A DNA stretch of 64,000 nt from Halictus rubicundus (GCF_050948215.1 NC_135164.1:6763116-6827115); one strand, 5' to 3'. Numbered from the stretch's first letter, positions 48,866 to 62,354 are shown. Translations and numbers: made by a program. Notes: generated by a model from the sequence alone, not told the origin.

Positions 48866-51800
48866 TTACAAATTATCTACTTCCATGGCAGGATTTTCAT
48901 AAGATCGTTTTGGTTCCTTCTCTGTCCTCTCTGTTTCGTCCGCCCAACTTTGTTTCTCACCAGATGCGTATAAACCATAAATAATTGCACCCAGTAAATA
49001 AACTGCACCAGCAATTATGAACACTGTACGCCATTCTGCGTGAGTCTGTAGAATGCATTATTCTATTAATGTATCATGGCAACAAAATATATTAGACAGA
49101 ATTAATTGATTAGACGAAATGAAAACTAAAAAATACAATATAAAAGTAAGGACGAACTTACTTGATTTTGAACAATGTAACCTGTAATGATAGGGCTAAC
49201 TACACCAGGCAAAGTTGCGATAGTGTTTCCTATTCCCATAAGTACACTGGCATGCCTAGGAGCAATGTCTAAATGGTTGACTCTGAAAATGAAACATAAT
49301 GTAGAAAAATACAGAATAAAGATTTTTGTAAAATTTTTAATAAAAAGTATGTTACCCGAAACCAGACCACGCGAAACCGCCCAGACCAACCGCTATAGTA
49401 ATGCAAATAACCACTCCTGCAGGGGTGTGGATGAAACCTGTGCTCGTCATAAATATTGTTTGGAATATGAAAGCTCCGCAATTAAATAATTTGCGAACCT
49501 ACAAAAAAAAATTGTTTACGATAAGTTTTTGTTAAAAAATATATATCGACAGACACGTGAGACAATTTACGTGCACTCAGCGTGCGATTAATTATCGAAC
49601 AATACACGTGATAAATATTTAATCGACCTGTGTGGTTGTCAAAATATTCCTCGATCTTAAATAATCTGCTAAGTGTCCAGAAATTTGAACGACGAGAGTC
49701 ATGGCTAAATACGGCAGAGCGGATAAGTATCCAGTCTTATCCAACTGGAAGTCGAGAATATCTGAGAAATAAGTTAATTCACTCGTTAAGGTTGACGACA
49801 TTTATAGTAGAGTGTAATTCCCAACGTTTTTGGCTAGTAAACCAAGCGCAACTGAACGTACAATTTTTTAGTCTCAAAAAGGTAGACAGACACAAAGCAA
49901 TTATAATAATATGGTATACCAACCGCTCATAAATCTCGGGAGCTGCGTGAGCATAGTGTAGAAACCCCAATTTTCACTAAAATGCGCCGCAATGATTGCC
50001 CACACTGGCGGAGAAGTGAGCATTGCTTTCCACGGATGAGTGATTTTCTGTAAAGTGGAACAATAATTTTCTTATAAATAAACAAGCCTTTTGTTCAAGC
50101 AGCAGAGACTTTATTTTTATCATTCGACTCCGAACACTCGCCTCTTCCTTGTTGCTATTACCAAGGCTGCTTTTTATATATTCAAGTTCCGCTTCAGAGA
50201 TGTACGGATCGTCTTCCGGTCTGTCCTTCACGATTATCCACCAAAAGAAGAACCACACGAGGCCAGCGGCACCGAAAACGTAGAAAATGGACTCCCAGCC
50301 AAGGTGTTCGGCCATTAAACCGGCGACAGGCATGGCAAACACTGTGCCAAGGAAACTTCCGGAGAACGCGAGGCTTGCTAGCTTTGACCTTTCCAAGGGA
50401 GGCGCCCATTGCGCCCATATCGCGTGTATGCAAGGATAAGTGACGCCCTGCAAACAATTTACAACGTACCAATAAGAAATCGAAGAGAAAATGTTCGATC
50501 ACTGTGCAGTTGGCTTAAAAAAGTTCCTGAAATTGCTTCACAGTAAACGAAACGAAATCATTCTTCCGTTGATTTCCCTTAAAAACAGTTTTCTTGCGCA
50601 CTCAGTTTACGCTTTTTGTTTGCCCTTTACCACGATCGAGTCTTTCGCACGAAAAAGGAAGAACGGAAGCGACGAACGAGTTGAACAGCATTTTTTAATG
50701 TTGAGGTGTTTCTTAGGTTTCACTGTCACCCTGCTTCTTTATTCTTTATTTACGAAAGAGAAGTTTCAGACCAGTTCTTTCCCGTAGTAGTATTTATACA
50801 AAACCGTCTTTGAAAAAGACCGGGCGAATTCCAGTAAAAAACCGGTTAAACCGGTTAAAAAATTGTTGAGTTTACTTAGTATAAATGGAACTATAAAAAG
50901 TTCTCACAATTCTTATTTTATGCGGTATCTTTCTTCAGGAAATGGGATTTCGAAAAGCACAAAACAACCACTGACAATGAGTTCTCATCCGTCGGTCTTC
51001 ATGCTGTTACATGGAGTAGCGTGTGGTGGAACACGTCATTGGATTTGCATGTCAAATAGCAGTCGGAGTTAGGGAAATTGGTTTTACTACAAATGTTTTC
51101 TCATTTAACCATTATGTATCAACAGTGGTAGACTAACAAGCATAAGACTATTCTATGGACAGTCCTGAACAAACGGAAATATGTTTAAACAATGGCTGAC
51201 CTTTAACTGGTAAAAACGAGTATGCCTACCTCACAGACTCCTTCGATTATCCTTAGAACAACTAAGATGTAACCGCTTATCTTAGCCAACGGCGGTGTGA
51301 TAATTGTGAAAAGGGCCGTGGCTGCGATTCCAAGGCCAAAAACCCTTTTTCCACCTATGCGTGCTCCGAGCCATCCCCCGAGCAATTGCGTGCTTAAATA
51401 TCCGTAGAAGAACGAGCTCAAGACCAGCCCTTGCATTTTAGTGTCCCAGTCGAACTCTGGCTCCTGCAAAGTACACTCTGAATACGTATAAAAGTGGATA
51501 AAATAGAAATCATTCTTACACGTTCTAGAGCTGCCCGACATGCATATTAGCGGGCAAGGACGCCCGCCGATGCCCGTGGGCACAGCTACGGGCAGTACCA
51601 AACCTAGCCCCAGTGTCGCCAGATGAGGGGAGGGAGCACGAATTGAGGGGAAAAAGTTACCCTCTCTCTGCCAGTACCGGAGTATGCACGATAAAACGCG
51701 TCACGTGACCGGGCCGTGGGGAATACCGCGGTAGAAGGAGAAATTAGAGTGGGGGAACAAGTCTTGATCTGGCGACACTGGTTACTATGCTTCGTGCCCG

Positions 51801-52684
51801 TCGTTCCGTGTATGCCCAGGGCAAGAAAATCGCTGCCCGTACGGGCAGACGCTGAACAGCTCTGTTCTAAAGTGTCGTTGTTCGATATCTCTCTATCTGT
51901 CGTCGCATCGGTGAAAACAAACAATCAGGTACACAAATCATATCAGAAGTTATGGTAATATTTATTCAGCAGACATCAGATTCAAAGAACACCGATGCAC
52001 GATTCCGATAAGCGAATCAACGATGATAATTTAATCTTCCTTGCAAATACATCATTTCTGATAAGATCTCTTGTTTGATCTATTCATGCTACTAATCTTT
52101 GATTCAATCAATTAACACGTACTGAAAATTTATACACAGAGGGAGAGGAATTTTTGGGCAAAGAAGACTGAAGATTGATTACTCACAAAAGTAACGTTTC
52201 CGTCAGCATCGACTTTCTCGACTTTTGCGGTCATCGCAACTATAGCCACGCTCAAATTCACGCGAAGGATGTACGAGGTGAAGAATCCTAGGAACGCCAA
52301 TACTCCCACTACGTATCTTCTTTTTTTCCAAAATTTCCACGACGACACGAGCTCATCTTCGTATTTCACACTGTCGGCGACAGGCCCGGAAAAACGAAAG
52401 TAAACATTTATCAATGCTCAATAATAACTCTCTTGAAACGGAATTTTTTCATATCTCGGTAATTACTAGCGTTGCGCCGAGAAAGTGAAAACCTTCCGTA
52501 GATTAATCACGCTTCACTATAATGGCCCAATCGACGCAATAAGTTCGATGTGAAAGGAATTTATTTCTTTTAAATAAACAAAGGAACCAAGCTACGGTGA
52601 AGCAATATTGCTGTTATGTAAAACTCACGTCCCGTATTCGGTATCCTTGGCGGTCTCGACCGAGTTCGACTTCTTCCTCTCCAT
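48866..52684 (-). CDS. SLC17-family anion/phosphate cotransporter (sialin-like, MFS)
   Basis: This is a twelve-helix major facilitator of the SLC17 group, which exports organic anions from lysosomes or loads vesicles using H+ or Na+ gradients. Minus-strand exons: 52684-52629, 52370-52187, 51463-51230, 50447-50142, 50047-49924, 49761-49628, 49498-49356, 49282-49162 and 49045-48866. They give 493 residues (human sialin 495). Landmarks are [29 protein letters not shown] in TM1, [22 protein letters not shown], the family block [48 protein letters not shown], and [21 protein letters not shown] near TM11. Exon 4 appears to use a GC donor (GAG/GCGAGT at 50141-50136), because no GT site keeps the frame. 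The substrate cannot be told from sequence. Insect genomes carry many such paralogues, often labelled putative inorganic phosphate cotransporter. Confidence 0.92.
51551..51850. repeat. GC-rich dispersed repeat, copy 3, interrupted by a MITE
   Basis: GC-rich flanks (51551-51597 and 51790-51850) with GCCCGTGGGCACAGCTACGGGCA on the left and TGCCCGTACGGGCAGACGC on the right surround the 172 bp MITE. The left flank is an inverted match to the end of the 20773-20878 repeat. The nested order suggests that the MITE inserted into an older GC-rich element within the intron between SLC17 exons 2 and 3. Confidence 0.6.
51610..51781. mobile_element. 172 bp MITE with 15 bp perfect terminal inverted repeats
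   Basis: It starts CCAGTGTCGCCAGAT and ends with the exact complement ATCTGGCGACACTGG. There is no coding capacity. A partial second copy is at 10651-10746. No target-site duplication is obvious, so the superfamily is unknown. It lies in an SLC17 intron. Confidence 0.85.
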
Positions 52685-55322
52685 TGTGTCCTGAAAGGTG
52701 ACTGGTTTCAAATGCTGCTCAATGAACTCTATTATACTTCGCGAAACAGAAAAATCGACCGAACGATATATCCTACGCCTTTGTTTATGCACGCCTAATC
52801 TTTGCGTGAACTTTTCTTACAATCTATAGCGATCGGATACCTGTTGCTAGATTGCGAACCTTTATCTGTTCACGCATCGCGATAGCCGTAACAATTGAAC
52901 AGATCTCCTATTGAGATCGGCAATTTTGTTGATTTATTATCAATGAGAAAAATATCTGCAACGCATTGTAAAGTGACCAGATCGAACGAGAAAGTATCGA
53001 CATCAGGATTCCACACAGAAGTAGCCGCAATGACCTAATAAAACCACGAAAGTAGAAAGTGCCGTATTTTGGACAGAGAAAGACGCCGCGGAGAACAACA
53101 GAAATCGTGTTATCAATATTATTGTATTACAAACGGGTCGGAGAAATGCGCTATGTACAGAGTGATACTGTGGCAGAAAGATGCAAGGAGAGATTAGAAA
53201 AAGTTGCACATAATCCAGATTTAGAATAAAACATCTGTCGGCTCGATAACACTACGTTATTTACCACATCATCTATCGCCGTAGCTTTATCGCTAATCCG
53301 GGTATGTATCAATTGTGTCAAGATATTTTTTCCATTGAAGTTAATACTTTTAATCCTATTTTCGAGGAATGCGCCAGCAATTTCTCCTCCCACTTCCATC
53401 CGAGCTTAGATCGAACCGTCGGAATAATTTGATTAACATAATTAATAATCTCTACGCCAAACTCCTGCGGAGTGTAGATGCGCTTACACGCATACATTCG
53501 CGATCACGGTGCACCGATAGTGGGGGTCGTGAAGCTATAGTGGGGAAGAAGTTGACCGGGCCTTGTCTACACGATCACTTCGCCTACTCGTTATTGACAT
53601 AAATGCAAAAAATCAGCAGCTGTTGACATTGTTTCAGCCACGATAATTCAAAAAGTACAGTTTCCATGGCATCAACTTTCGAACAGACAGGGAACGAAGA
53701 TCCAACAAATATTCGAATTATTTCTCTCGGGGAATATAATATTTTTCATTGACGGTTATTGAGATTGTGAAGATCCATCTACGTGGAATTACTCAACAAA
53801 TTTATTTCTTCGGGTATATATTATTTTACAAATGGCTAAAAACTTGAACAGACGCGTTCTTTTTATTTGTATAAAGTAATGTAAAATACTCAGTTTTAGT
53901 GCTCCGTAAACCTAGTGTTAAACGAACTTTTCCGACGTCGTTTTGCCACGAAACTAGCAGAGAGCGCAGTAATTTCCATTGCTAATATTCCGGGCAATTA
54001 AGTACTTTCGTTAGAGCAACGCGGACACTCAGGAATTGCAACCAGCGTTGCAGCGCCTTGAGGATCGTTGTTCTCAGGGGCGGCGATTTTTCTCGAGATT
54101 TGGCGGTTCGGTGATTTTTCTCGACTCGTCCAGTACCTCGTCCGAATGCACTATCAATTTTTCGAGCACGCTGGTGTCCATCGGCAGATTATCGACGTAC
54201 TCGCGCGACATTCTCGGCGCAGGTACCGCGACAACCTGTTACGCAAAGCAACAGTTGTGTATACACGTGGTGCCTGCATGCGACTCGCCAGCTCGCAGCT
54301 CATGCTCAAAAGCGGCCACAAAACGATAAGAATGCGTTAATACGTGCTATTTCCTACCGCAACCTTGCCCGTGAAACGCGTAACAGCGACAGGCCAAGAG
54401 CTAACACTTTCTTTGGGACGTGGTTCTTTCTCCGATGATTATCGTCCGTTGATCACCGGTCCAGAGTCACTTTCAAACTTCCTCTCCGTTTCTCGGCGAA
54501 ACGACTCGATCTTAAACGACGTACACCGTGATTTCGCGGAGACAGCAACGCTTCGCGACTTTCTAATTTGATAGTGTCCGGAAAAAAGGTTAACAGCGAA
54601 CGTGATGGATGTCTATGAAAATGGGTCACCGCTAGGCAGGTTTCAGGGACTTGCCGAAGGCGTTTACGGAAAAGAATGACGTGGTTCAGTAAAATCACTC
54701 ACCGAAGTAACTATTCTTTGCAATCGGTTTCTGGATTCAGGAACAAGAACGACCGGTTCAGACTTTCTGTATTGTTATTGAAATGGTAAAACACGTTGCG
54801 AAAATCATGGAAATTTTAATTTTAACTTTTTGGAGGCGATGCGTACCGATTGTAAACGTAGAAATCGCCGATTTTATGGGATTGCGGAATCGTTGGTCGT
54901 TGTTAAGCTCGATAGAGGAAAACGTGCGGTTTCACGAGTTCCATTTTTATCTCCGCGTTCTACGAATTTGCTCGTAAATATACCGATTTGTACGGATCAA
55001 CAAGGAAATTCACAACGCGTTTATCGCGATAATAAACAATTCGCACCGTGGTGGATGGAACATTTCGAATCGCGGGCTGCACTCGCGATCGGCAGCGAAA
55101 CGATCGTCACGATTCAAATGATAGGACTACGGGGTCTCGGGCGAGCGCTTCGAGATTATTGATCGCCGCTCGCCCACTATGCCACTTTTCCCTCTTACTG
55201 TTTCGTTAGGCATTTTCAGGAACCCGTGTCCCTGCTTCCAGGTGAAATTCCAGTTTCGAAATCTGGAGAACAAAATTACTCGAACTCTCAAAATTGGTGG
55301 GATCGCAATTGAATATATTGAT

Positions 55323-55750
55323 TAGGTTGTCCGGAAAGTTCGTGCCGATTTTTAAGGGAAACTCGAACGCAGTACATTTAAATTTTGACATACATTTATT
55401 GAACTATTATAAGTGCCATTTTGTTCCATAATCTTTCCCCATCTTTCACGCAACGTTTTTCGGCGAAAAACTTTTAAATATGATTTTTTATGTCGACCAA
55501 AGAGGTAAAGTTTTCGTCATTATGGGAATTTTGTATTGACATAAAGAGATGAAAATCTGAGGGTGTAATGTCTGGTTAATAGGGTGAATGAGGTAGCACG
55601 TCCCAACTAAGCTCCAACAGCTATAATTCACTCTGTTTTCTTCCACATTTAAGAGCGTATGAAACTAACAAAAATTAATGTATCGTAATCAAACTTTTTT
55701 CTAAAAATGCCTGGAAGATCACCTTTTTAGACTATGCAGACAACCCAATA
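55323..55750 (-). mobile_element. Internally deleted mariner transposon
   Basis: TA dinucleotides bound an element whose ends read GGTTGTCCGGAAAGTTCGTGCC on the left and, on the other strand, TTGGGTTGTCTGC. On the minus strand it keeps only the C-terminal part of a mariner transposase. WDVLPHSPY-stop-PDITPSDFHLF is the region of the third catalytic aspartate. It is followed after frameshifts by RERWGKIMEQNGTYN, the usual mariner C-terminus. The length is about 425 bp against about 1.3 kb for a full element. The stop and frameshifts show that it is dead. Confidence 0.88.
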
Positions 55751-57267
55751 GATTGCAATTTGTTTTCTAGCTGATTCTCTTGTTCGAGAAAACTGCGTCC
55801 GAATTTCTTCGAACGTGTCTGATCGTTGCTTTCTAGATCTACTTATTGTAGCACGAATTCGCAGACGTTTTCTGCATAGCTGCGAGAGTTGAATCTTCTT
55901 TAGATTTTGAAAACTTTCGAAATTGAAAGTTTAAGCGAAAGATTATTAATTTGTAGAATTGACATTAAAATTACAATTTTTTTTTTTTCATAGAAAAATT
56001 ATAAAGTTTAAAGTCAGCGCATGATGCTGTTCCCCAGCCTAAGTGCTTTCCGTGTACAGACACGTTATCAGCTTTTATACTAATCCTTATGGATGTTAAT
56101 AAAAATCATTCATTATCGCTGGTGTACGCATGTTATGACGAGAAAGTGTAATTTGTCTTAAAGCGGATTCAGTTGTTCGCTATTTTACAAATAAATCTGT
56201 CACAATTTTCCGGGAGATAAATCTGTCAAGCTAATTAGCGTTTAACGCCGTAAAAACGTGAGAAATATGCGACCACGGTGCATTATGAGTAAAATGAGTT
56301 ATTGCGCGCGTATTCTGAACTCGAAATATCATAATCAGATAGATAATTCGGTCTGGAACGATTAAATAATTCATCATTTGAATGATAGTCGATAATTGTA
56401 TCGTTTAAAGTATTCCCAGAAAATTAACTCGCTTCCTGGTTTGATTGCTTCAATAAGATTTATGCGAAGATAAGAGCGCATAAGTAACATAGATGTAGAA
56501 AGTCTCAAGGAAATCTAGTTTATGAAAGGAGATTGCATTGCAGGAGATTTCGCTCGTTAAAAAATGCGCGCTGACATTTGACCAAAGGTATTTGATGCAT
56601 GCTCGGCTATGCACCATCAATTAACTTCTTGCAATTTTCCCACGTATGTAAATTTATTATGATTCATACTATATTACAATTACAATAAACGAATAATTTC
56701 TTACATAATAATTCATTTAATTAAACAATAAACTACTTGATAATATTGAATAATCGAAGAATAATTACAATCTCCATTAAGTTTTATTCATAATACACTA
56801 ATTGTATCTTATAATATCGTATGGATCCGAACATTATTTCATGAAATGATTACGTTTATTATAGTTGTAAATAGTGGACAGCGTGTAAAAATATAACAAT
56901 CGGATAATAATAGTAATAATGGTATAGTCAATTTTTAAGTAAAACTGAAAGAAGATTTTAATTAAAAAATGGTAAACTGAGAGCAAAGTCAATGCGATGA
57001 AGGAATAAAATAAAAGGCAACAATCGGGACAATGTTATACGCAAGGACTAATCACAGCGACTAAGCGCAGTCATTAAACCCAACTCAGATAAAAAAACTT
57101 TGTAAGTTAAGGTTGCGTTAGAGGACAAGTTAGGATCGAGTAAGATTAAGATAAAGAAAAAACGGAAATTTCAAAAGAGGCCAAATCATAAAAGTAAATC
57201 CTTTAGCAAACGATGTCGATGCTTAGCTTGATCCAACAAAGACTAAAAATACAGAAAGAATACTTAC

Positions 57268-57400
57268 CTCGTGATTGATTTATTTTATTTTATATATTAT
57301 TCATCCATAGACACGAGAATATCACTGTCGCACTATCACTTGCACTTAGAGATTCACAATAAATAAAATACGATATAACTATTGGGAATTTGTACTACTG
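57268..57400 (-). other. Candidate distal 5' UTR exon of SLC17
   Basis: A strong minus-strand donor (ATCACGAG followed by GTAAGT) at 57268 lies 4.6 kb upstream of the SLC17 start codon. No coding sequence precedes it. The 5' boundary is arbitrary. Confidence 0.25.
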
Positions 57401-60070
57401 TAGAGTAAGAAGTGTGTGGCTTTATATTTTTCTAGAATGAATTCCGTAAATTCGAATGGTCATAACACTATGCAGCATGGAGCGACTGACCGGAATAAAC
57501 GGAAAACGTTAAGTGGGTAAGTAGTCGACTGTGCAGGTAGAACCTGAACATATAGGAGACTGGAAATTGTTCTCCAAGCCAATCGGAGTACCGTATCACC
57601 GGTGTAATGGCTCGAATATTATGCAATACTAATCCCGTGCGGTAATAAACGTGAAAATATTTTGTCGCATCCGGCCATCCACAGTGTCGCCGTCGACTCT
57701 TTCCATCGTGATCCTGTGGTTTTTAATTCACCAATAATCGTGCTTTATTTTGAAAAGACCAGCATTACAAATAGAAACGTACCTTTATTCAAACTTTTAC
57801 TTCGCTATATTTAACAGGTTTCACTCGACAGCAATTACTATTGTATTTATCGTATTATTGTATCTGTGATCAAAAGCTAACAGTACCTGTTACTTGTCGC
57901 TGGAGTATTAGCAAATCGTGAGAATTGTTAAAAGCAATTGTCGATAGTTTAGTGTTAAAATTAATTCGACAGATTTAAATGTTGACAAAATACTATGACA
58001 AAAATAAACCGGACGGGAAAACTTTATTGTTGATCACTATCGAAATGAATATTTTAAAACTTTATTATAGATTATTTATAATACAAGCAACAACGGTAAA
58101 TATGTGAACAATATGCCAAGGAAAAATTAAGGGCGCGGTAGGGGCCCCTCAAACGCCTGCTTCTCCCACCAACCTCTCTACAAACATGATTTACATAAAA
58201 TAATATTATTGGTACAGACATGATAGAATTATTTTTATATTAAATAATCTTTCATTTAGTTGATATCTTTATAAGTACCTTGTATTCCCAAAGAGTAAAT
58301 CCAACAGATCCTTTTTGATTGCTATATCAATTAATTCCTGATTACTACGAATCCAGCTGTCGATTACAAGCTACTCAATTAATCCCACACAGAAATTACA
58401 TGTCGCTTGGTTTATTTGACGTTTTCAACAAGGCAACTTCAATCACCGCGAGGGACGATAGCAAGGTCTGATAATTCAGCGAATAATAATCATTTCAATC
58501 TTTGCCTCCGTTCAATTACTTTATTTGCCTTATTTTCAATTACTGAGTTCCGTGTGATGACTATTTGACCTTAACAATCGTTTTCTTTCAAATAAGCTTC
58601 TAAAGTTATTTGAAACTGTTTGTACTCGTCAATTTCCCGCACATTTAAATTCTCTTCAAATAATCATCGAATTTTCTAACGCAACTTAGAACAGAATCAT
58701 CGTCGGGTCATTTCCGACCCACGCCGATATTTGCAGTTTTCTGTCGATATAAGGATGAAGAAGAAGAAGAGCGGATAGCGATTTTCTTATTTTGAAATAA
58801 AAAGCGTCATCTTGTATCGGAATAAAATTGTACATATTGATGAATGATTCTGGCATAGTATACGGGGGGTTAATAATATATGCTGCACTAGCATGGTGTC
58901 ATTTCGCTGTCCGATATGATTTATTCCGTAAACTGTAACGTTATCTACGCTAAAGTTGTCACCTGATAGATGGCATTAATCTATGCTTAAATTATACATT
59001 TCAGGTTATATTCGTGTATAACATAAATATTATTACAAGTATGCGTGTTCTGTTACATTACATTTCAAATATTGGCGCGCCTTTCGACGTTTCGAAAGAA
59101 TTAAGATAAAGACAGATAAATATCGTTTACACTTTGCAAAAGCGACAACAATACCGGCTCCAAATTAATTTTAAGATCCTCCATAATCTATGGTGTAGGC
59201 AAACAGATTAACTAATTAAAATCTGCGCGGCTAATTATTTCACCCAAAAATTTCTTTTCCGTTAATAAGTCTAAGGTACATAACATAGATTAAGCTGTAA
59301 TTGTCAATTTTGAAAACTTGTAGCATTATTAGTTAGTTATGTGATGCACTATAAAACGTACAACATAACGATTCAAATTTAAATAAATGCATCATTCAAA
59401 GCACCGATAAGTTACGGAATAAGAGGTGCATGTATGTAGACATTTATTATGTACTTCATGTGAAAATGGTCACGCCATCTAGTGCGAAGAGTAGGTAATC
59501 CAAACGGGCTTTCTATGATGTATAAAAATGACAAACACGCGAGATTGAATACGTGTTTGATTTAATATTTCATGAGTCACCTTCTTTAAACTAAAATTCT
59601 TTTAATCATAAGAACACGCGCTCGATTAGTTGCGTTTACTGTTAATGGTTTATTGTTTGGTACCGTACTTCGTAAGAATAAAAATAATTCCGCCTATCGT
59701 GTTACCTTAAAAAGCTTTGTTAATCAGTTGCAGTGCTGTTATCATAATACTGTTGATATTTTCGTAAAGAGGACGAGACAACGTTACGTATGTCATTTCT
59801 GAAAACAATGAAATCTCCGCTGGACGAGCAATAACCAATGCTGTTTAGCCAAGCTGAAGTTGGTTGTGTTGTATACATGGAATATCATTATCCTTTGATA
59901 AACGCTTAACTTTGAAAGATCGAGAGATCATTTATTTTTTCGTTGAAGGAGGCAGCACCGATTTTGTTTTTTTTTTGCCCCACACATTTATCAAAGAACG
60001 GAGCATTTCAACCATATGATACATTGAAGATTGCCGATTAGTATAAGTAGTTTTTATAGAAATTTAAAAA

Positions 60071-62354
60071 ATGGATAGCCTTTTTACACAAAACATCACG
60101 GATGAACCAGTGGACATACCACAAACAGATGAGCCAGTTTGGGTCCTTGGGAAAAAATACAATGCCATAAAAGGTTCAATAGACAACAGCGATAAAGAGA
60201 TTTTTAATAGCTTGTATGTATAAGATCTTCAATTTCAGAACTCGACCTGATTCGTAGGGATATAAGGTCTAAATTATGGTTCACATATCGCAAGAATTTT
60301 GTACCAATCGGTGAATCCAGTACCACGTTTACGTCTGACAAAGGATGGGGTTGCATGCTAAGATGCGGACAAATGGTCCTTGGACAAGCTTTAATTTCTT
60401 TACACTTAGGTAATTTACACTTCATTTAATTATAATTTGTTCTATTTAAATGCGTAGAGAGTCGTAAAAGACTTTGAACATTATGTAATACATATATTGT
60501 AATAGGTAAAGATTGGCAATGGACACCAGAAACTAGAAATAGTACATACTTAAAAATTCTGGAGCGTTTTAAAGACAAAAAGACTGCAGCCTATTCAATT
60601 CACCAAATTGCTGTAACGGGAGCTTCGGAAGGAAAAGAAGTTGGACAATGGTTTGGTCCCAATACAATAGCACAAGTATTAAAGTACATATTTGTTGTAT
60701 CGTACAGGTGTGTTGATATATACGGACAATGCATTGTATTATTGAATTATAATTTTCAGAAAATTAGTTGTGTACGATGATTGGAGCTCGATCACGATAC
60801 ATGTGGCTCTAGATAATACATTAATAGTTAATGACATTTGTAAGTACAAACATAGTAGTTTATTGTAATACACAAATTTTTATACGAAAGTGTAAAATTC
60901 AGTTTAATCTTTACAGTAAGGCAATGTAGAGTAGAAGGAGGTACTACAGCGGAAGCAGATGGTAACATACCATTAAAAGCACCTAGCCAATGGAAGCCTT
61001 TATTACTTTTAATACCTCTTCGCCTTGGATTAAGCGAGATTAATCCCATCTACATTAACGGGCTTAAAGTAATAAAGAAATGTGTTCTTGCATGAATGCC
61101 TAAAGATGGACTGAAAACATGAATGAAGTGAAGGATAATATATACATACCTATAATTTTTCAGACTTCATTCAAAATCCCACAATCTCTAGGAGTAATAG
61201 GAGGAAAACCCAATCTTGCACTGTATTTCATAGGATGTATTGGTAGAAACACATTTCTAATGTTTCGTACAGATTTCATGTAACAAAGAGTAAACAACAG
61301 TATTTATATTTCCAGGAAATGAAGTAATTTACTTAGATCCCCACACAACGCAAAGATCCGGCAGTGTTAATGAAAAATTAGAGGAGGATGAAATTGAAAT
61401 GGATACGACTTATCATTGCAAATCTGCTAGTCGTACTCCTATTACGGGAATAGATCCTTCCGTAGCGTTGGTAAGCATAAGTTAAACTTATTAGTTAAGA
61501 ACTATTAGCGATTAGTATCCAGTTGTACAAATGGACAATGTTCCTTTTTTCCAGTGTTTCTTTTGTGCGACTGAAAGAGACTTCAAATCCTTGTGCAAAT
61601 CCATTCAAGACGAACTAATTACTCCAGAAAAGCTACCCCTTTTAGAATTATGTGCAGAGAGATTGACACAGTGGTCCTCTTCGGTGGACGACGCTGTTTC
61701 GGAAGCAGTACCAGCTGCAAGTTGTAAGTACTTTAATACTTCATAAAATCAATTCATAATAATTCATTGATTCTGCAAAGGTACACTGTTTTCGCTGAGA
61801 TCTTTTTCAAAATTCTGTAAAAATTTCCTAAAATACCTTATCTTGTCTTATATTACATATTACATATGTAAAATATATATTATAAATATACATGTTGTAT
61901 ACTATGTTGTATACTACTTCACGACTATGTAATTCAATTATTTCGAGGTGCAGTTTGAGAAACACCAGTGAACCATTACAGGGTTGATAACATATAGGGT
62001 GGGCCATTTAACTGTACCACTTAAACGATGGTATGTCACCTAAATATCATATACTGTAATACTTTTTTAGCATGGTCAAATATTACATATTATAATACAA
62101 CTACTCAAAGTTACTTTCATATAATAATAATTTACAAGTAAATTTAGGAGACATGGATAAATGACTCAACCTGTATAAAAGGTGTTTCATGAACCGAGCC
62201 CATTTTTATCTCAACTACACTTTTTATAAATGTTTTCATCAATAAATTAGAATTGAAATAGTTTGCTTTAATATAACTTCTTATAGTTCTAGATTTTGAA
62301 CATCTAGATCCCCAGTGTGATACGTCTGATGAGGACTTTGAATTACTTGGTTGA
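60071..62354 (+). CDS. ATG4: Cysteine protease ATG4
   Basis: ATG4 trims the C-terminus of Atg8/LC3 proteins to expose the lipid-accepting glycine, and later releases them from phosphatidylethanolamine during autophagy. Exons: 60071-60173, 60239-60409, 60506-60683, 60760-60839, 60917-61068, 61164-61242, 61316-61470, 61555-61723 and 62287-62354. They join to 384 residues (human ATG4B 393). The catalytic Cys is C73 in DKGWGCMLRCGQ. The Asp/His pair is D262 and H264 in YLDPHTTQ. GKPNLALYFIGC and IPLRLGLSEINPIY are family signatures. The C-terminus DEDFELLG carries an F-x-x-L LC3-interacting motif in an acidic setting, as in ATG4B. Intron 8 is unusually long (563 bp) and the last exon encodes only 22 residues, so this tail is easily missed in automatic annotation. 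Confidence 0.95.

Larger units (their letters stand above)
52685..60070. other. 7.4 kb non-coding interval between SLC17 and ATG4 (divergent)
   Basis: It separates the 5' ends of SLC17 (minus) and ATG4 (plus). Apart from the mariner relic at 55323-55750 and one candidate 5' UTR exon near 57268, I see no gene. Section 53800-55160 is CpG-rich with short open frames (110 codons or fewer) that look like chance. Section 55900-59900 is AT-rich. Minus-strand GTGAGT (54702-54697) and GTAAGT (57267-57262) could be donors of alternative first exons of SLC17. Confidence 0.5.

Noticed and set aside
53151..53399. 82-codon minus-strand frame (MEVGGEIAGAFLENR...)
   Set aside because: Reasonable composition at the start, but no homology recognised and no splice partner toward SLC17.
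54830..55162. 110-codon plus-strand frame
   Set aside because: Overlaps other chance frames in CpG-rich DNA, has no known domain, and lies next to the mariner relic.
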